Assembly (NCBI RefSeq): GCF_004331385.1
Contig: NZ_SJON01000010.1
Location: 1 to 64,000, forward strand
Reading direction: 5' to 3'
Length of the DNA: 64,000 nucleotides
Source: Enterobacter quasihormaechei
Lineage (GTDB): Bacteria; Pseudomonadota; Gammaproteobacteria; Enterobacterales; Enterobacteriaceae
Below, piece by piece: positions 1-12,330 of the stretch (position 1 is the first letter of the stretch; the number at the start of each line of letters is the position of its first letter). Made by a program: the position numbers and the translations under genes. Under the pieces are notes generated by a model. That model made no database searches and was not told where the DNA came from. It saw only the letters and a program-made list of their open reading frames with translations.

Positions 1-20
1 GAAGCGCCACCGGGCTTTTT
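1..20. repeat. Partial REP palindrome arm at window edge
   Basis: Bases 3-20 are an 18-base exact direct copy of bases 593-610. They are the right arm of a REP (repetitive extragenic palindromic) element directly after the transposase stop codon; the left arm lies outside the window. With the REP pair at 531-605 it brackets the RAYT gene. Confidence 0.7.
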
Positions 21-511
21 TACTTCCGCTCCCCCGCCACAAAATCCTCCACCTCACCCGCCCACTCTGCGGGATATAGCCCTTCAAGCACATCCCGATG
101 AAACGTTGAATAGGGCCAGTCAATGACTTTGCTGACATAGCCATGCTTCAGCGGGTTGATGTAGACGTAATCCCTATGCCGCCGGTAATCCTGTTCATTG
201 CGAATGGTGTGTTCCCAGAAACGCGGTTGCCAGACGTGGCGCATCTCTATGCTGCGGCTGAACGTTTTTTTGATGTCGCGCCAGCGCGCCGAAAAGTCAC
301 TGTCCCCTTCCGGTAAGGTCCAGATACAGTGCATATGTTCAGGCAGGACAACCCAGGCGTTAATGGTGAAGGGCTTAGCACGCTTAACCGCGGCGGTAGC
401 GGAACGCAGGCTTTCGATGTGGCGAGTAAGCAAATCGCTCTGGCGGTTTTGCAAATTGACGGTGAAAAACCAGGTCCCACCGGGGATGTAATGGCGGCGG
501 TAGTTTGACAT
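20..511 (-). CDS. rayT: REP-associated tyrosine transposase (RAYT, Y1/IS200-like HUH nuclease)
   Basis: A 163-residue single-domain protein of the Y1 transposase (IS200/IS605 TnpA-like) family. The HUH metal-binding motif is visible as His-Met-His at residues 59-61 (context PEHMHCIW). Tyr115, in the context RDYVYINPLKHG, matches the catalytic tyrosine of the E. coli RAYT. These enzymes bind and nick REP hairpins as single strands and are thought to have spread REPs through enterobacterial genomes; unlike true insertion sequences they are usually single-copy and immobile. The ATG at 509-511 has GGGAG just upstream. REP sequence lies on both sides (3-20 and 531-605), as expected for the family. 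The motifs are intact, so the gene looks functional; activity is inferred. Confidence 0.9.
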   Translation of the reverse strand: MSNYRRHYIPGGTWFFTVNLQNRQSDLLTRHIESLRSATAAVKRAKPFTINAWVVLPEHMHCIWTLPEGDSDFSARWRDIKKTFSRSIEMRHVWQPRFWEHTIRNEQDYRRHRDYVYINPLKHGYVSKVIDWPYSTFHRDVLEGLYPAEWAGEVEDFVAGERK

Positions 512-530
512 GTGAACTCCCTGTTCATTT

Positions 531-605
531 GCCGGGTGGCGGCTACGCCTTACCCGGCCTACAAAAGCCGTTCCTGTAGGCCCGGTAAGCGCAGCGCCAC
601 CGGGC
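531..605. repeat. Pair of inverted REP elements (BIME-like)
   Basis: Two REP palindromes in opposite orientation: 531-558 (GCCGGGTGGCG...CCCGGC) and 576-605 (GTAGGCCCGG...CACCGGGC), separated by 17 bases. The second ends a few bases before the pepT stop codon, so it forms the 3' end of the pepT transcript and could act in mRNA end protection. The same core recurs at 26794-26862, 40037-40066 and 60222-60252. Confidence 0.85.
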
Positions 606-611
606 TTTTTC

Positions 612-1835
612 TTACCGCTTCGCGGTTAACTCGGCTATGCGCACAATCACCTGCACCGCTTTCTCCATCCCTTCCAGCGTCACGAACTCATGCTTGCCAT
701 GGTAGTTATACCCGCCGGTAAACAGATTCGGGCACGGCAGGCCCATAAACGACAGCTGCGAACCATCGGTTCCACCCCGGATCGGCTTCATCACCGGCTC
801 GATGTCACAATCGCGCATCGCCTGCCGGGCGATATCCAGAATGTGCGGATGCTCCACCACCTTCTCGCGCATATTGTAATAGCTGTCTTCAATGATGAGC
901 TCAATATAGCAATCCGGATGCAGCCCCTTGCCGACTTTTTTCGCGATCTCCATCATCTTACGCTTGCGCGCCTCAAAGGCTTTGCGGTCAAAATCGCGGA
1001 CAATATAGTGCATCTGCGCGCTGTCCACGGTCCCCTTGATGCTGGTCAGATGATAAAAACCCTCATACCCTTCCGTCATCTCCGGGCTCTCTTCGGCGGG
1101 AACTTCCGCATGAATACGCGCGGCCAGCGACAGCGCGTTCACCATCACCCCTTTCGCAGAGCCCGGGTGGACGTTATTCCCGACAATTTTGATCGTCACC
1201 GATGCTGCATTAAAGTTTTCATACTCCAGTTCGCCCACGCCGCCGCCGTCGACGGTGTACGCCCACTGAGCGTTAAACGCCTCAACGTCAAAGTGTTTCG
1301 CGCCCTTACCCACCTCTTCATCCGGCGTGAAGGCGACGCGGATATCGCCGTGCGGGATATTTTGTCCCTTCAGCACCGCCAGCGCCGTCATGATTTCGGC
1401 GATACCCGCTTTGTCATCGGCGCCCAGCAGGGTCTTGCCATCGGTGGTAATTAACGTCTGCCCCAGCAGCTGGTGCAGCACCGGGAACATCACCGGCGAC
1501 AGCACTTCGTCACCAATCCCCAGCGCGATATCACCGCCGCGGTAGTTTTCTACAATCTGCGGATTAACGTGTTTACCGCTAAAATCAGGTGAGGTATCGA
1601 CATGAGAAATAAAGCCAATCGCCGGGATATCGCCCTCAACGTTGGCCGGCAGCGTTCCCATCACAGTACCTTTTTCGCTCAGCGTGACGTTGACCAGCCC
1701 CATGGCCTCAAGCTGCTCTTTCAGCAGGTTGAGCAGCTTCCACTGGCCTTCGGTGCTTGGCACCTGTCGGACACCCGGCTTAGATTGGGTATCCAGCGAA
1801 ACGTAATGTAAAAAACGCTCAAGTAGTTTATCCAT
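612..1835 (-). CDS. pepT: Peptidase T (tripeptide aminopeptidase)
   Basis: A 407-residue M20-family zinc metallopeptidase that removes the N-terminal residue from tripeptides in the cytoplasm. Metal-ligand motifs are visible: His78 and Asp80 in [10 protein letters not shown], the aspartate in LLGADDKAG and the Glu-Glu pair in [10 protein letters not shown]. The start is the ATG at 1833-1835 (MDKLLERF), preceded by GAGGGTG; an upstream in-frame extension to 1880 exists but lacks conservation with the known protein. Length matches E. coli PepT (408). The gene is divergent from potABCD. In Salmonella pepT is anaerobically induced by FNR; I see no convincing FNR box here. Confidence 0.97.
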   Translation of the reverse strand: MDKLLERFLHYVSLDTQSKPGVRQVPSTEGQWKLLNLLKEQLEAMGLVNVTLSEKGTVMGTLPANVEGDIPAIGFISHVDTSPDFSGKHVNPQIVENYRGGDIALGIGDEVLSPVMFPVLHQLLGQTLITTDGKTLLGADDKAGIAEIMTALAVLKGQNIPHGDIRVAFTPDEEVGKGAKHFDVEAFNAQWAYTVDGGGVGELEYENFNAASVTIKIVGNNVHPGSAKGVMVNALSLAARIHAEVPAEESPEMTEGYEGFYHLTSIKGTVDSAQMHYIVRDFDRKAFEARKRKMMEIAKKVGKGLHPDCYIELIIEDSYYNMREKVVEHPHILDIARQAMRDCDIEPVMKPIRGGTDGSQLSFMGLPCPNLFTGGYNYHGKHEFVTLEGMEKAVQVIVRIAELTAKR

Positions 1836-1983
1836 GCAGTCACCCTCACTTTTTGTGACAACATTATCAGTAAGCAGCAAAACGCAAATATTGCGTCAGG
1901 TCACTTTTATCCCGCAAACGAGAACTTTTTACGTTTATATCGTTCTGCGTTAATAAATGTAGCTTATGAATAAGTGAGAAGGA

Positions 1984-2012
1984 TTGGCGATTCAATGGGT
2001 TTACCGTAGAAT
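1984..2012 (+). promoter_or_regulatory. Predicted sigma-70 promoter of potABCD
   Basis: TTGGCG at 1984-1989 and TAGAAT at 2007-2012 are separated by exactly 17 bases, giving a start near 2019 and a leader of roughly 70-85 bases before potA. The 1836-2085 interval between the divergent pepT and pot genes holds no other recognisable gene. Confidence 0.6.
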
Positions 2013-2102
2013 GTCCGCCCTCATTACGAGTCACCAAGGTGGTTACACACAAACCCCGCTTCAGTCTGCTGCCTGAGGCGTCTATATGGGACAGCGCGAA
2101 AA

Positions 2103-3221
2103 TTGAATACACAACCCCGTTCCCTTTCACCGCTGGTGCAACTGGAACGAATTCGTAAAAGTTTTGATGGCAAAGATGTCATTTCCGACCTGAATCTGAC
2201 CATCAATGACGGTGAGTTTCTCACGCTGCTTGGCCCCTCCGGCTGCGGCAAAACCACCGTCCTGCGCCTTATCGCCGGGCTGGAAAGCGTCGATAACGGC
2301 CACATCCATCTTGAGAACCAGGACATTACCCAGGTTCCTGCCGAAGATCGCCACGTCAATACCGTCTTTCAGAGCTATGCCCTGTTCCCGCACATGACCG
2401 TGTTTGAGAACGTGGCGTTTGGCCTGCGGATGCAAAAAACAGCGGCCAGCGAGATCCCGCCCCGCGTCACCGAAGCCCTGCGTATGGTGCAGCTGGAAGA
2501 GTTTGCCCAGCGAAAGCCGCATCAGCTATCCGGCGGACAGCAGCAGCGCGTGGCCATTGCCCGCGCCGTGGTCAACAAACCGCGCCTGCTCCTGCTGGAT
2601 GAATCCCTCTCTGCGCTGGACTACAAGCTGCGCAAGCAGATGCAGAACGAGCTGAAAGCGCTTCAGCGTAAGCTCGGCATCACGTTCGTGTTTGTTACTC
2701 ACGATCAGGAAGAAGCCTTGACCATGTCGGACCGTATCGTGGTGATGCGCGACGGCAAGATCGAGCAGGACGGTACGCCGCGTGAAATTTACGAAGAGCC
2801 GAAAAACCTGTTCGTCGCCAGCTTCATTGGTGAAATCAATATTTTCAACGCCACGGTGATTGAGCGTCTTGACGAGCAGCGCGTGCGCGCCAACGTGGAA
2901 GGCCGCGAATGCAACATCACGGTGAACTTTGCCGTGGAAAAGGGACAAAGGCTCAACGTCCTGCTGCGCCCGGAAGATCTCCGCGTCGATGAGATCCACG
3001 ACACGGCTGACGCCGAAGGTCTGATCGGTTACGTTCGCGAACGCAACTATAAAGGCATGACCCTCGAATCCGTGGTCGAACTGGAAAACGGCAAAATGGT
3101 GATGGTCAGCGAGTTCTTCAACGAGGACGATCCGGACTTCGACCACTCGCTGGATCAGAAGATGGTCATCAACTGGGTAGAAAGCTGGGAGGTTGTACTG
3201 GCTGATGAAGAACACAAGTAA
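2103..3221 (+). CDS. potA: Spermidine/putrescine ABC importer, ATPase PotA (5' end disrupted by an apparent one-base loss)
   Basis: The ATPase subunit of the PotABCD polyamine importer. It has Walker A (GPSGCGKT, about 44-51), the ABC signature LSGGQQQR, Walker [13 protein letters not shown] with the switch THD, and a C-terminal regulatory TOBE-like region. From the TTG at 2103 the frame gives 372 residues, against 378 for E. coli PotA. The natural ATG appears to be at 2086, but it reads Met-Gly-Gln-Arg-Glu-Asn-stop. Adding one A to the run at 2099-2102 would restore a start like the E. coli one (MGQ...KLN) in frame with the rest. Either the assembly lost a base in a homopolymer or this copy uses the TTG. 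The gene overlaps potB by 17 bases. Confidence 0.93.
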   Translation: MNTQPRSLSPLVQLERIRKSFDGKDVISDLNLTINDGEFLTLLGPSGCGKTTVLRLIAGLESVDNGHIHLENQDITQVPAEDRHVNTVFQSYALFPHMTVFENVAFGLRMQKTAASEIPPRVTEALRMVQLEEFAQRKPHQLSGGQQQRVAIARAVVNKPRLLLLDESLSALDYKLRKQMQNELKALQRKLGITFVFVTHDQEEALTMSDRIVVMRDGKIEQDGTPREIYEEPKNLFVASFIGEINIFNATVIERLDEQRVRANVEGRECNITVNFAVEKGQRLNVLLRPEDLRVDEIHDTADAEGLIGYVRERNYKGMTLESVVELENGKMVMVSEFFNEDDPDFDHSLDQKMVINWVESWEVVLADEEHK

Positions 3222-4062
3222 GTTCCAGAATGTGGTGATTGCCACGATCGTCGGTTGGCTTGTGTTGTTTGTCTTTCTACCCAACCTGATGATCATCGTA
3301 ACCAGCTTCCTGACCCGCGACGACGCGAACTTCGTCGCGATGGTCTTTACGCTGGACAACTACGCGCGCCTGCTCGATCCGCTCTACTTTGACGTGCTGC
3401 TGCACTCGCTCAATATGGCGCTGATTGCCACCGTTGCCTGCCTGGTGCTGGGGTATCCGTTCGCGTGGTTCCTGGCTCGCCTGCCGCAAAAAGTGCGTCC
3501 GCTGCTGCTGTTTTTACTGATTGTGCCCTTCTGGACCAACTCGTTAATCCGCATCTACGGGCTGAAGATCTTCCTCAGCACCAAAGGTTATCTGAACGAG
3601 TTTCTGCTGTGGCTGGGGATTATCGATACGCCGATCCGCATTATGTTCACCCCGAGCGCGGTGATCGTCGGCCTGGTCTATATCCTGCTGCCGTTTATGG
3701 TGATGCCGCTCTACTCCAGCATTGAAAAGCTTGATAAACCGCTGCTGGAAGCCGCGAGAGACCTGGGGGCCAGCAAGCTGCAAACCTTTATCCGCATCAT
3801 TATTCCGCTGACCATGCCGGGCATTATCGCCGGCTGTCTGCTGGTCATGCTGCCGGCGATGGGCCTGTTCTACGTGTCGGACCTGATGGGCGGGGCGAAA
3901 AACCTGCTGATCGGCAACGTGATCAAGAGCCAGTTCCTGAACATCCGCGACTGGCCGTTCGGCTCGGCCACCAGCATTACGCTGACGGTGGTGATGGGGC
4001 TGATGCTGCTGGTCTACTGGCGTGCCTCGCGCTTGCTGAATAAGAAGGTGGAGCTGGAATGA
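3205..4062 (+). CDS. potB: Spermidine/putrescine ABC importer, permease PotB
   Basis: An inner-membrane permease of 285 residues with about six hydrophobic segments. The EAA loop that contacts PotA is seen as [25 protein letters not shown]. The start is the ATG at 3205 (MKNTSKFQN), inside the 3' end of potA, as in E. coli; a longer frame from 3193 has only a non-ATG start. It ends in an ATGA overlap with potC, so translation is probably coupled. It pairs with PotC as the heterodimeric channel for spermidine delivered by PotD. Confidence 0.97.
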   Translation: MKNTSKFQNVVIATIVGWLVLFVFLPNLMIIVTSFLTRDDANFVAMVFTLDNYARLLDPLYFDVLLHSLNMALIATVACLVLGYPFAWFLARLPQKVRPLLLFLLIVPFWTNSLIRIYGLKIFLSTKGYLNEFLLWLGIIDTPIRIMFTPSAVIVGLVYILLPFMVMPLYSSIEKLDKPLLEAARDLGASKLQTFIRIIIPLTMPGIIAGCLLVMLPAMGLFYVSDLMGGAKNLLIGNVIKSQFLNIRDWPFGSATSITLTVVMGLMLLVYWRASRLLNKKVELE

Positions 4063-4850
4063 TCGGTCGACTGCTTCGCGGTGGTTTTATGACCGCCATT
4101 TATGCGTATCTCTATATTCCGATAATCATTTTGATCGTGAACTCGTTTAACAGTTCACGCTTCGGGATCAACTGGCAAGGGTTTACCACCAAATGGTATG
4201 GCCTGCTGATGAACAATGACAGCCTGCTCCAGGCCGCGCAGCACTCGCTGACGATGGCGGTGTTCTCTGCCACCTTCGCGACGCTGATTGGCTCGCTGAC
4301 CGCCGTGGCGCTGTACCGCTACCGTTTTCGCGGTAAGCCGTTCGTCAGCGGCATGCTGTTTGTAGTGATGATGTCCCCAGACATCGTGATGGCCATTTCA
4401 CTGCTGGTGCTGTTTATGCTGCTGGGCGTCCAGCTCGGTTTCTGGTCGCTGCTGTTCTCGCACATCACCTTCTGCCTGCCGTTTGTGGTGGTGACCGTCT
4501 ACGCGCGTCTGAAAGGGTTCGACGTGCGCATGCTGGAAGCGGCGAAAGATCTGGGTGCCAGCGAGATGACTATTCTGCGCAAAATCATCCTGCCGCTGGC
4601 GATGCCTGCCGTTGCAGCCGGGTGGTTGCTCAGCTTTACCCTGTCGATGGACGATGTGGTCGTATCCTCCTTCGTCACTGGGCCGAGCTATGAAATTCTG
4701 CCGTTGAAGATCTACTCAATGGTTAAAGTCGGTGTTTCACCCGAAGTGAACGCGCTGGCGACTATTCTGTTGGTGTTATCGCTGGTTCTGGTCATTGCCA
4801 GCCAGGTTATTGCTCGTGATAAAACAAAATCTCAGGGGACACAGAAATGA
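4059..4850 (+). CDS. potC: Spermidine/putrescine ABC importer, permease PotC
   Basis: The second permease of the complex: 263 residues (E. coli 264), about six transmembrane segments, and the EAA motif EAAKDLGASEMTILRKIILPLAMP. It starts inside the potB stop (ATGA) and ends in the same type of overlap with potD. The sequence is intact throughout. Confidence 0.97.
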   Translation: MIGRLLRGGFMTAIYAYLYIPIIILIVNSFNSSRFGINWQGFTTKWYGLLMNNDSLLQAAQHSLTMAVFSATFATLIGSLTAVALYRYRFRGKPFVSGMLFVVMMSPDIVMAISLLVLFMLLGVQLGFWSLLFSHITFCLPFVVVTVYARLKGFDVRMLEAAKDLGASEMTILRKIILPLAMPAVAAGWLLSFTLSMDDVVVSSFVTGPSYEILPLKIYSMVKVGVSPEVNALATILLVLSLVLVIASQVIARDKTKSQGTQK

Positions 4851-5881
4851 AAAAAATGCTTGCCGCTGCGGCGCTGGTGCTTGGTATGGGTGCCGCGCAC
4901 GCTGATGACAGTAAAACGCTCTATTTCTACAACTGGACCGAGTATGTGCCGCCGGGCCTGCTGGAGCAGTTCACCAAAGAGACGGGCATCAAGGTGATCT
5001 ATTCCACCTATGAGTCGAATGAGACCATGTATGCCAAGCTTAAAACCTACAAAGATGGCGCGTATGACCTGGTGGTGCCGTCGACCTATTTCGTCGACAA
5101 AATGCGCAAAGAGGGCATGATCCAGAAGATCGACAAAACGAAGCTAACCCATTTTTCAAACCTCGATCCTGAGATGCTGAACAAACCGTTCGACCCCAAC
5201 AACGACTACTCCATTCCCTACATCTGGGGTGCGACGGCAATTGGCGTCAACAGCGACGCCGTCGATCCAAAAACGGTTTCCTCGTGGGCCGACCTGTGGA
5301 AGCCGGAATACAAAAGCAGCCTGCTGTTAACCGACGATGCGCGCGAAGTGTTCCAGATTGCGCTGCGTAAACTCGGCTATTCCGGCAACACCACCGATCC
5401 GAAAGAGATCGAAGCAGCGTATAACGAACTGAAAAAGCTGATGCCAAACGTGGCGGCGTTCAACTCCGATAACCCGGCCAACCCGTATATGGAAGGTGAA
5501 GTGAACCTGGGGATGGTCTGGAACGGCTCGGCGTTCGTTGCGCGTCAGGCCGGGACACCGCTGGAGGTTGTCTGGCCGAAAGAAGGCGGGATCTTCTGGA
5601 TGGACAGCCTCTCAATTCCGGCTAATGCGAAAAACGTGGATGGCGCCCTGAAGCTGATTAACTTCCTGCTGCGCCCGGACGTGGCAAAACAGGTGGCGGA
5701 AACCATCGGCTATCCGACGCCGAACCTGGCCGCGCGGAAGCTGCTAAGCCCCGAAGTGGCAAATGATAAATCGCTTTATCCGGACGCTGAAACCATCAGC
5801 AAAGGGGAATGGCAGAACGACGTCGGTGACGCGAGCCGCCTTTATGAAGAGTATTATCAGAAGCTGAAAGCCGGTCGTTAA
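4847..5881 (+). CDS. potD: Spermidine/putrescine-binding periplasmic protein PotD
   Basis: The periplasmic solute-binding protein of the system, 344 residues. A Sec signal peptide is visible (MKKMLAAAALVLGMGAAHA) with likely cleavage after AHA at about residue 19. The mature part opens with the conserved LYFYNWTEYVPPGLL, and polyamine-pocket signatures such as GMVWNGSAF and WPKEGGIFWMDSL are present. The signal peptide is a few residues shorter than in E. coli (348 total). It is the last gene of the operon; a hairpin follows at 5887-5911. Confidence 0.97.
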   Translation: MKKMLAAAALVLGMGAAHADDSKTLYFYNWTEYVPPGLLEQFTKETGIKVIYSTYESNETMYAKLKTYKDGAYDLVVPSTYFVDKMRKEGMIQKIDKTKLTHFSNLDPEMLNKPFDPNNDYSIPYIWGATAIGVNSDAVDPKTVSSWADLWKPEYKSSLLLTDDAREVFQIALRKLGYSGNTTDPKEIEAAYNELKKLMPNVAAFNSDNPANPYMEGEVNLGMVWNGSAFVARQAGTPLEVVWPKEGGIFWMDSLSIPANAKNVDGALKLINFLLRPDVAKQVAETIGYPTPNLAARKLLSPEVANDKSLYPDAETISKGEWQNDVGDASRLYEEYYQKLKAGR

Positions 5882-5886
5882 TGCAT

Positions 5887-5911
5887 AACGGGCGACGCAA
5901 GGTCGCCCGTT
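5887..5911. terminator. Hairpin between convergent potD and cobB
   Basis: A perfect 10-bp stem (AACGGGCGAC / GTCGCCCGTT) lies between two genes that converge. There is no strong T run on either side, so it may be a weak bidirectional terminator or an mRNA end-stabilising structure. Confidence 0.5.
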
Positions 5912-5915
5912 ACCC

Positions 5916-6737
5916 TTACAGCCCCTTCAGGAGTTTATCCACAAAGGCCGGCACCACTTCGCTTGCCAGACCGTAATGCTTCTCTTCAAACTCGCTGCCG
6001 ACCTGGCTTGGCTCCAGATTGAGCTCCACCGTATGGGCACCTTGCAGTCGCGCTTCGTGCACAAATCCCGCCGCCGGATAGACATGGCCTGAGGTACCAA
6101 TGGCGATAAAGACGTCCGCCATGGCCAGGGCACTGTAGATCTCATCCATTCCCAGCGGCATTTCGCCAAACCAGACCACGTGCGGACGCAGACGCGAAGG
6201 AAACTGGCAGCAGTGGCAGCGGTCTTCGTCCAGCACGTCCTCTTTCCAGTCCAGCACCTGACCACTCCATGCGCACCGCACCTTGAGCAGTTCGCCGTGC
6301 ATGTGAATGACGTTGCGGTTACCGGCTCTTTCGTGAAGATTGTCGATGTTTTGCGTCACCAGCAGAAAACGATCTCCCAGCGCCTCCTCCAGCTTTGCCA
6401 GCGCCAGGTGCGCCGCGTTTGGCGCAATCTCCGGCTGCTGAAGCTGGCGACGGCGGGCGTTGTAGAACGCCTGAACCAGCGCCGGATCGCGGGCGAAACC
6501 TTCCGGCGTCGCCACATCTTCAACTCGGTGTTCTTCCCACAGCCCGTCCGCCGCGCGGAAGGTCTGAATACCGGACTCGGCGGAGATCCCCGCCCCGGTC
6601 AACACCACCACTCTGGGTTTATCCATCGCTTCTGGCATCATCCTGTCTCTGAAAAAGATCCGCTGACGCAGGCGTTCACGTAAGCGGCGTTTATTTTTGC
6701 GAAAACGGCTGAGTCGACCCTGGCGACGCGACAGCAT
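5916..6737 (-). CDS. cobB: NAD-dependent protein deacylase (sirtuin) CobB
   Basis: A sirtuin that removes acetyl and succinyl groups from lysines, including on acetyl-CoA synthetase. NAD-binding GAGIS is at about 48-52, TQNID at about 128-132 and the catalytic His at 147 in HMHGELL. Zinc cysteines lie at 155 and 174-177. Tyr92 and Arg95 (FYNARR), which confer desuccinylase activity, are conserved. The 273-residue frame includes the basic N-terminal extension ([15 protein letters not shown]) of the long isoform; an internal Met38 (MDKPRV) corresponds to the short isoform start. The C-terminus stops at LLKGL, about six residues before the E. coli end. It follows nagK by 14 bases, likely in one operon. 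Confidence 0.95.
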   Translation of the reverse strand: MLSRRQGRLSRFRKNKRRLRERLRQRIFFRDRMMPEAMDKPRVVVLTGAGISAESGIQTFRAADGLWEEHRVEDVATPEGFARDPALVQAFYNARRRQLQQPEIAPNAAHLALAKLEEALGDRFLLVTQNIDNLHERAGNRNVIHMHGELLKVRCAWSGQVLDWKEDVLDEDRCHCCQFPSRLRPHVVWFGEMPLGMDEIYSALAMADVFIAIGTSGHVYPAAGFVHEARLQGAHTVELNLEPSQVGSEFEEKHYGLASEVVPAFVDKLLKGL

Positions 6738-6751
6738 AGTAACCTCGTAAA

Positions 6752-7663
6752 CTAATCGGTGAGATGAAGGAATGCGGCTCCGCGCATGCCTCCTGCGTCC
6801 CCGTGTCGCGCACGCTCAATGCGCGGCACGCGGGCGACCGGCAATAAATGTCGGGGCAGACGCCCGGACAACTGTTCCGTAATCGCAGTGAAGTTTGACA
6901 GCCCACCCCCAATCACCAGCAGATCCGGGTCGACGATGGTCAGGATGTTGCCCAGACACACCGCCAGCAGGTCGAGATAGCGTTCAACGTGCTCTCGCGC
7001 CTGTGCATCCCCTTGTTCCCACAAGGTAATGATTTGGGGGGCCTCAAGTTTCTGATGATAGAAGTGTTCATACAGCCATGCAAACCCCCGTCCCGACAGA
7101 TAGTTTTCAATGCAGCCGTGCTGACCACAGCCGCAGCGGGTAAGCGGGAAATCGCGCCCGACCACGTCCAGCGCGTCCACCGGCAGACGAATGTGGCCAA
7201 ATTCGCCGGTGATGTAGCTGCGTCCGGTAATGGGCTTGCCGTTAATGACAATCCCGCCACCGACGCCCGTCCCGAGGATCAGCCCCATCACCAGCGGATA
7301 GCGACGAAACTCGTCGTCCCAGGCTTCGGAAAGGGCAAAGCAGTTGGCATCGTTGTCTAAACGCACGTCGCGTTCAAGGAGGGCCGAGAGATCGGCGCGC
7401 AGCGGCTTGCCGCTGGCAGCGGGAACGTTGGCGGCATACAGCGTGCCGTCGTCGGTTTCGGGCATACCCGGAATTCCAATGCCGACGCTGCCCTTGACGC
7501 CAAACCGCTCATCCGCCTGTGCTACCAGCGCGGCGATAGCGGTTAGAAATTCATCGTAACTTTCACGCGGCGTGGGCACGCGCGTTTCCCACCGGAGTGT
7601 GAGATCGTTATCAAACACGCCGAGCGCAATCTTAGTGCCGCCAATATCAAATCCGTAATACAT
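6752..7663 (-). CDS. nagK: N-acetyl-D-glucosamine kinase NagK
   Basis: A 303-residue ROK-family sugar kinase that phosphorylates GlcNAc released in cell-wall recycling. The N-terminal phosphate motif [11 protein letters not shown] (about 4-14) is present, as is the ROK zinc motif around [17 protein letters not shown]. Length equals E. coli NagK. It is upstream of cobB on the same strand. It completes, with NagZ and MltG in this window, part of the peptidoglycan salvage route. Confidence 0.96.
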   Translation of the reverse strand: MYYGFDIGGTKIALGVFDNDLTLRWETRVPTPRESYDEFLTAIAALVAQADERFGVKGSVGIGIPGMPETDDGTLYAANVPAASGKPLRADLSALLERDVRLDNDANCFALSEAWDDEFRRYPLVMGLILGTGVGGGIVINGKPITGRSYITGEFGHIRLPVDALDVVGRDFPLTRCGCGQHGCIENYLSGRGFAWLYEHFYHQKLEAPQIITLWEQGDAQAREHVERYLDLLAVCLGNILTIVDPDLLVIGGGLSNFTAITEQLSGRLPRHLLPVARVPRIERARHGDAGGMRGAAFLHLTD

Positions 7664-7717
7664 GATGCATTCCTCTGCTTGATTCAGCGGCCCAAAGACC
7701 GCTAAACCATGACGAAA

Positions 7718-10917
<3,200 letters not shown>

Positions 10918-11111
10918 TGACTGAAACCGTAAGATTCGGTAATCATTTTTCCGAAAAATTCAGATAAATCATCATGCTACTGACCGTTCTTCCGCCAGAC
11001 AGCCTCCACCTTTTCCGAAAATCGTCCTGATACAGACTGTTACCCGTTACATCAGGGCTTCATTTTACAACAATCGGCGTTTCGTTTTTGGCAACAAGGT
11101 CGTCACGCACC

Positions 11112-12185
11112 ATGAAACAAAAAGCATTATGGATTAACCAGATAAAAGGCCTGTGCATCTGCCTGGTGGTAATTTACCACTCGGTGATCACCTTTTATCC
11201 TCACCTGGACGGGCTACAGCATCCGCTATCAGGCCTTCTCGCCAAATGCTGGGTCTACTTTAACCTTTACCTCGCCCCGTTCCGTATGCCGGTATTTTTC
11301 TTCATCTCCGGCTATTTGATCCGCCGATACATTGACGAGGTGAACTGGCGTACCAGTCTCGACAAGCGCATCTGGAGCATCGTCTGGGTGCTGGCGCTGT
11401 GGGGCGTACTGCAATGGCAGGCGCTGACCCATCTGAACGCCTGGCTCGCCCCCGAGCGTGAACTGGCAACCTCCTCCAATGCGGCCTACGCCGATTCCGT
11501 TTCAGGGTTTGTGCTGGGGATGCTCACGGCCAGCACCAGCCTGTGGTATCTGTACGCGTTAGTGGTCTACTTCACGCTCTGTAAACTGCTGAGCCGCTGG
11601 AAACTGCCGATGCTGGGAATTCTGGCGCTGGCAAGCGTCGCAATTAATTTCCTGCCGCTGCCGTGGTGGGGAATGAACAGCGTCGTGCGCAATATGATCT
11701 ACTACAGCCTCGGCGCATGGTACGGCGCGCAGCTGATGGCGTGGATGAAAGGGCTGAATCTGCGCCGCAGCTGGCTGGCACTCATTGCCTCTGCCGCGCT
11801 GTCCGTGGTGCTGTGGTTCGCTAACATCCCTCTGCCGCTCTCTCTGCTGTCGATCGTGGTCATCATGAAACTTTTCTACAGCATTGAGCAGCGTTATGCC
11901 GTTCACCCCAATAATCTGCTGAACGTCATCGGGTCGAACACTATCGCGATTTACACCACCCACCGCATTTTAATTGAGGCGTTTAGCCTGATCCTGATCG
12001 GCGAAATGAATGCGGCGTACTGGCCTGTCTGGGCTGAACTTGCGTTGATTCTGGTCTATCCGTTTATCAGCCTGCTCGTCTGCACGCTGGTCGGGCTGGG
12101 GGCTCGTAAGCTCTCCACCGCTCTCTTTGGCGATTTTTTCTTCTCCCCACCCGCGCGTGTTTCAGCCGTGCCCGCTACCCGCTAA
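11112..12185 (+). CDS. ycfT: Acyltransferase-3 family inner-membrane protein YcfT
   Basis: A 357-residue polytopic membrane protein of the acyltransferase 3 (Acyl_transf_3) family, with about ten hydrophobic segments. The family hallmark His in the first segment (CLVVIYHSVI) and the PVFFFISGYLI motif are visible. Such proteins usually O-acylate extracytoplasmic glycans; the substrate of YcfT is unknown to me. The start is the ATG at 11112 (MKQKALWINQIKG), matching the E. coli protein; an eight-residue upstream extension is possible but unsupported. A rho-independent terminator follows. Confidence 0.9.
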   Translation: MKQKALWINQIKGLCICLVVIYHSVITFYPHLDGLQHPLSGLLAKCWVYFNLYLAPFRMPVFFFISGYLIRRYIDEVNWRTSLDKRIWSIVWVLALWGVLQWQALTHLNAWLAPERELATSSNAAYADSVSGFVLGMLTASTSLWYLYALVVYFTLCKLLSRWKLPMLGILALASVAINFLPLPWWGMNSVVRNMIYYSLGAWYGAQLMAWMKGLNLRRSWLALIASAALSVVLWFANIPLPLSLLSIVVIMKLFYSIEQRYAVHPNNLLNVIGSNTIAIYTTHRILIEAFSLILIGEMNAAYWPVWAELALILVYPFISLLVCTLVGLGARKLSTALFGDFFFSPPARVSAVPATR

Positions 12186-12193
12186 CCTGCCCC

Positions 12194-12215
12194 GCCCCCG
12201 TCCGGGGGCTCTTTT
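12194..12215 (+). terminator. Rho-independent terminator of ycfT
   Basis: A GCCCCC / GGGGGC stem with a four-base loop (12194-12209) is followed by TCTTTT. It separates ycfT from mfd. Confidence 0.7.
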
Positions 12216-12330
12216 CCTCTTGTGCGGTTACGATTTGCTAATGCAAAACGATCGAGGATAATAAAGACATTGCGTATCAGTGATATGCCCCAATACTGTT
12301 GGTATATCCCCAAGAGACTCTGACATAGCC

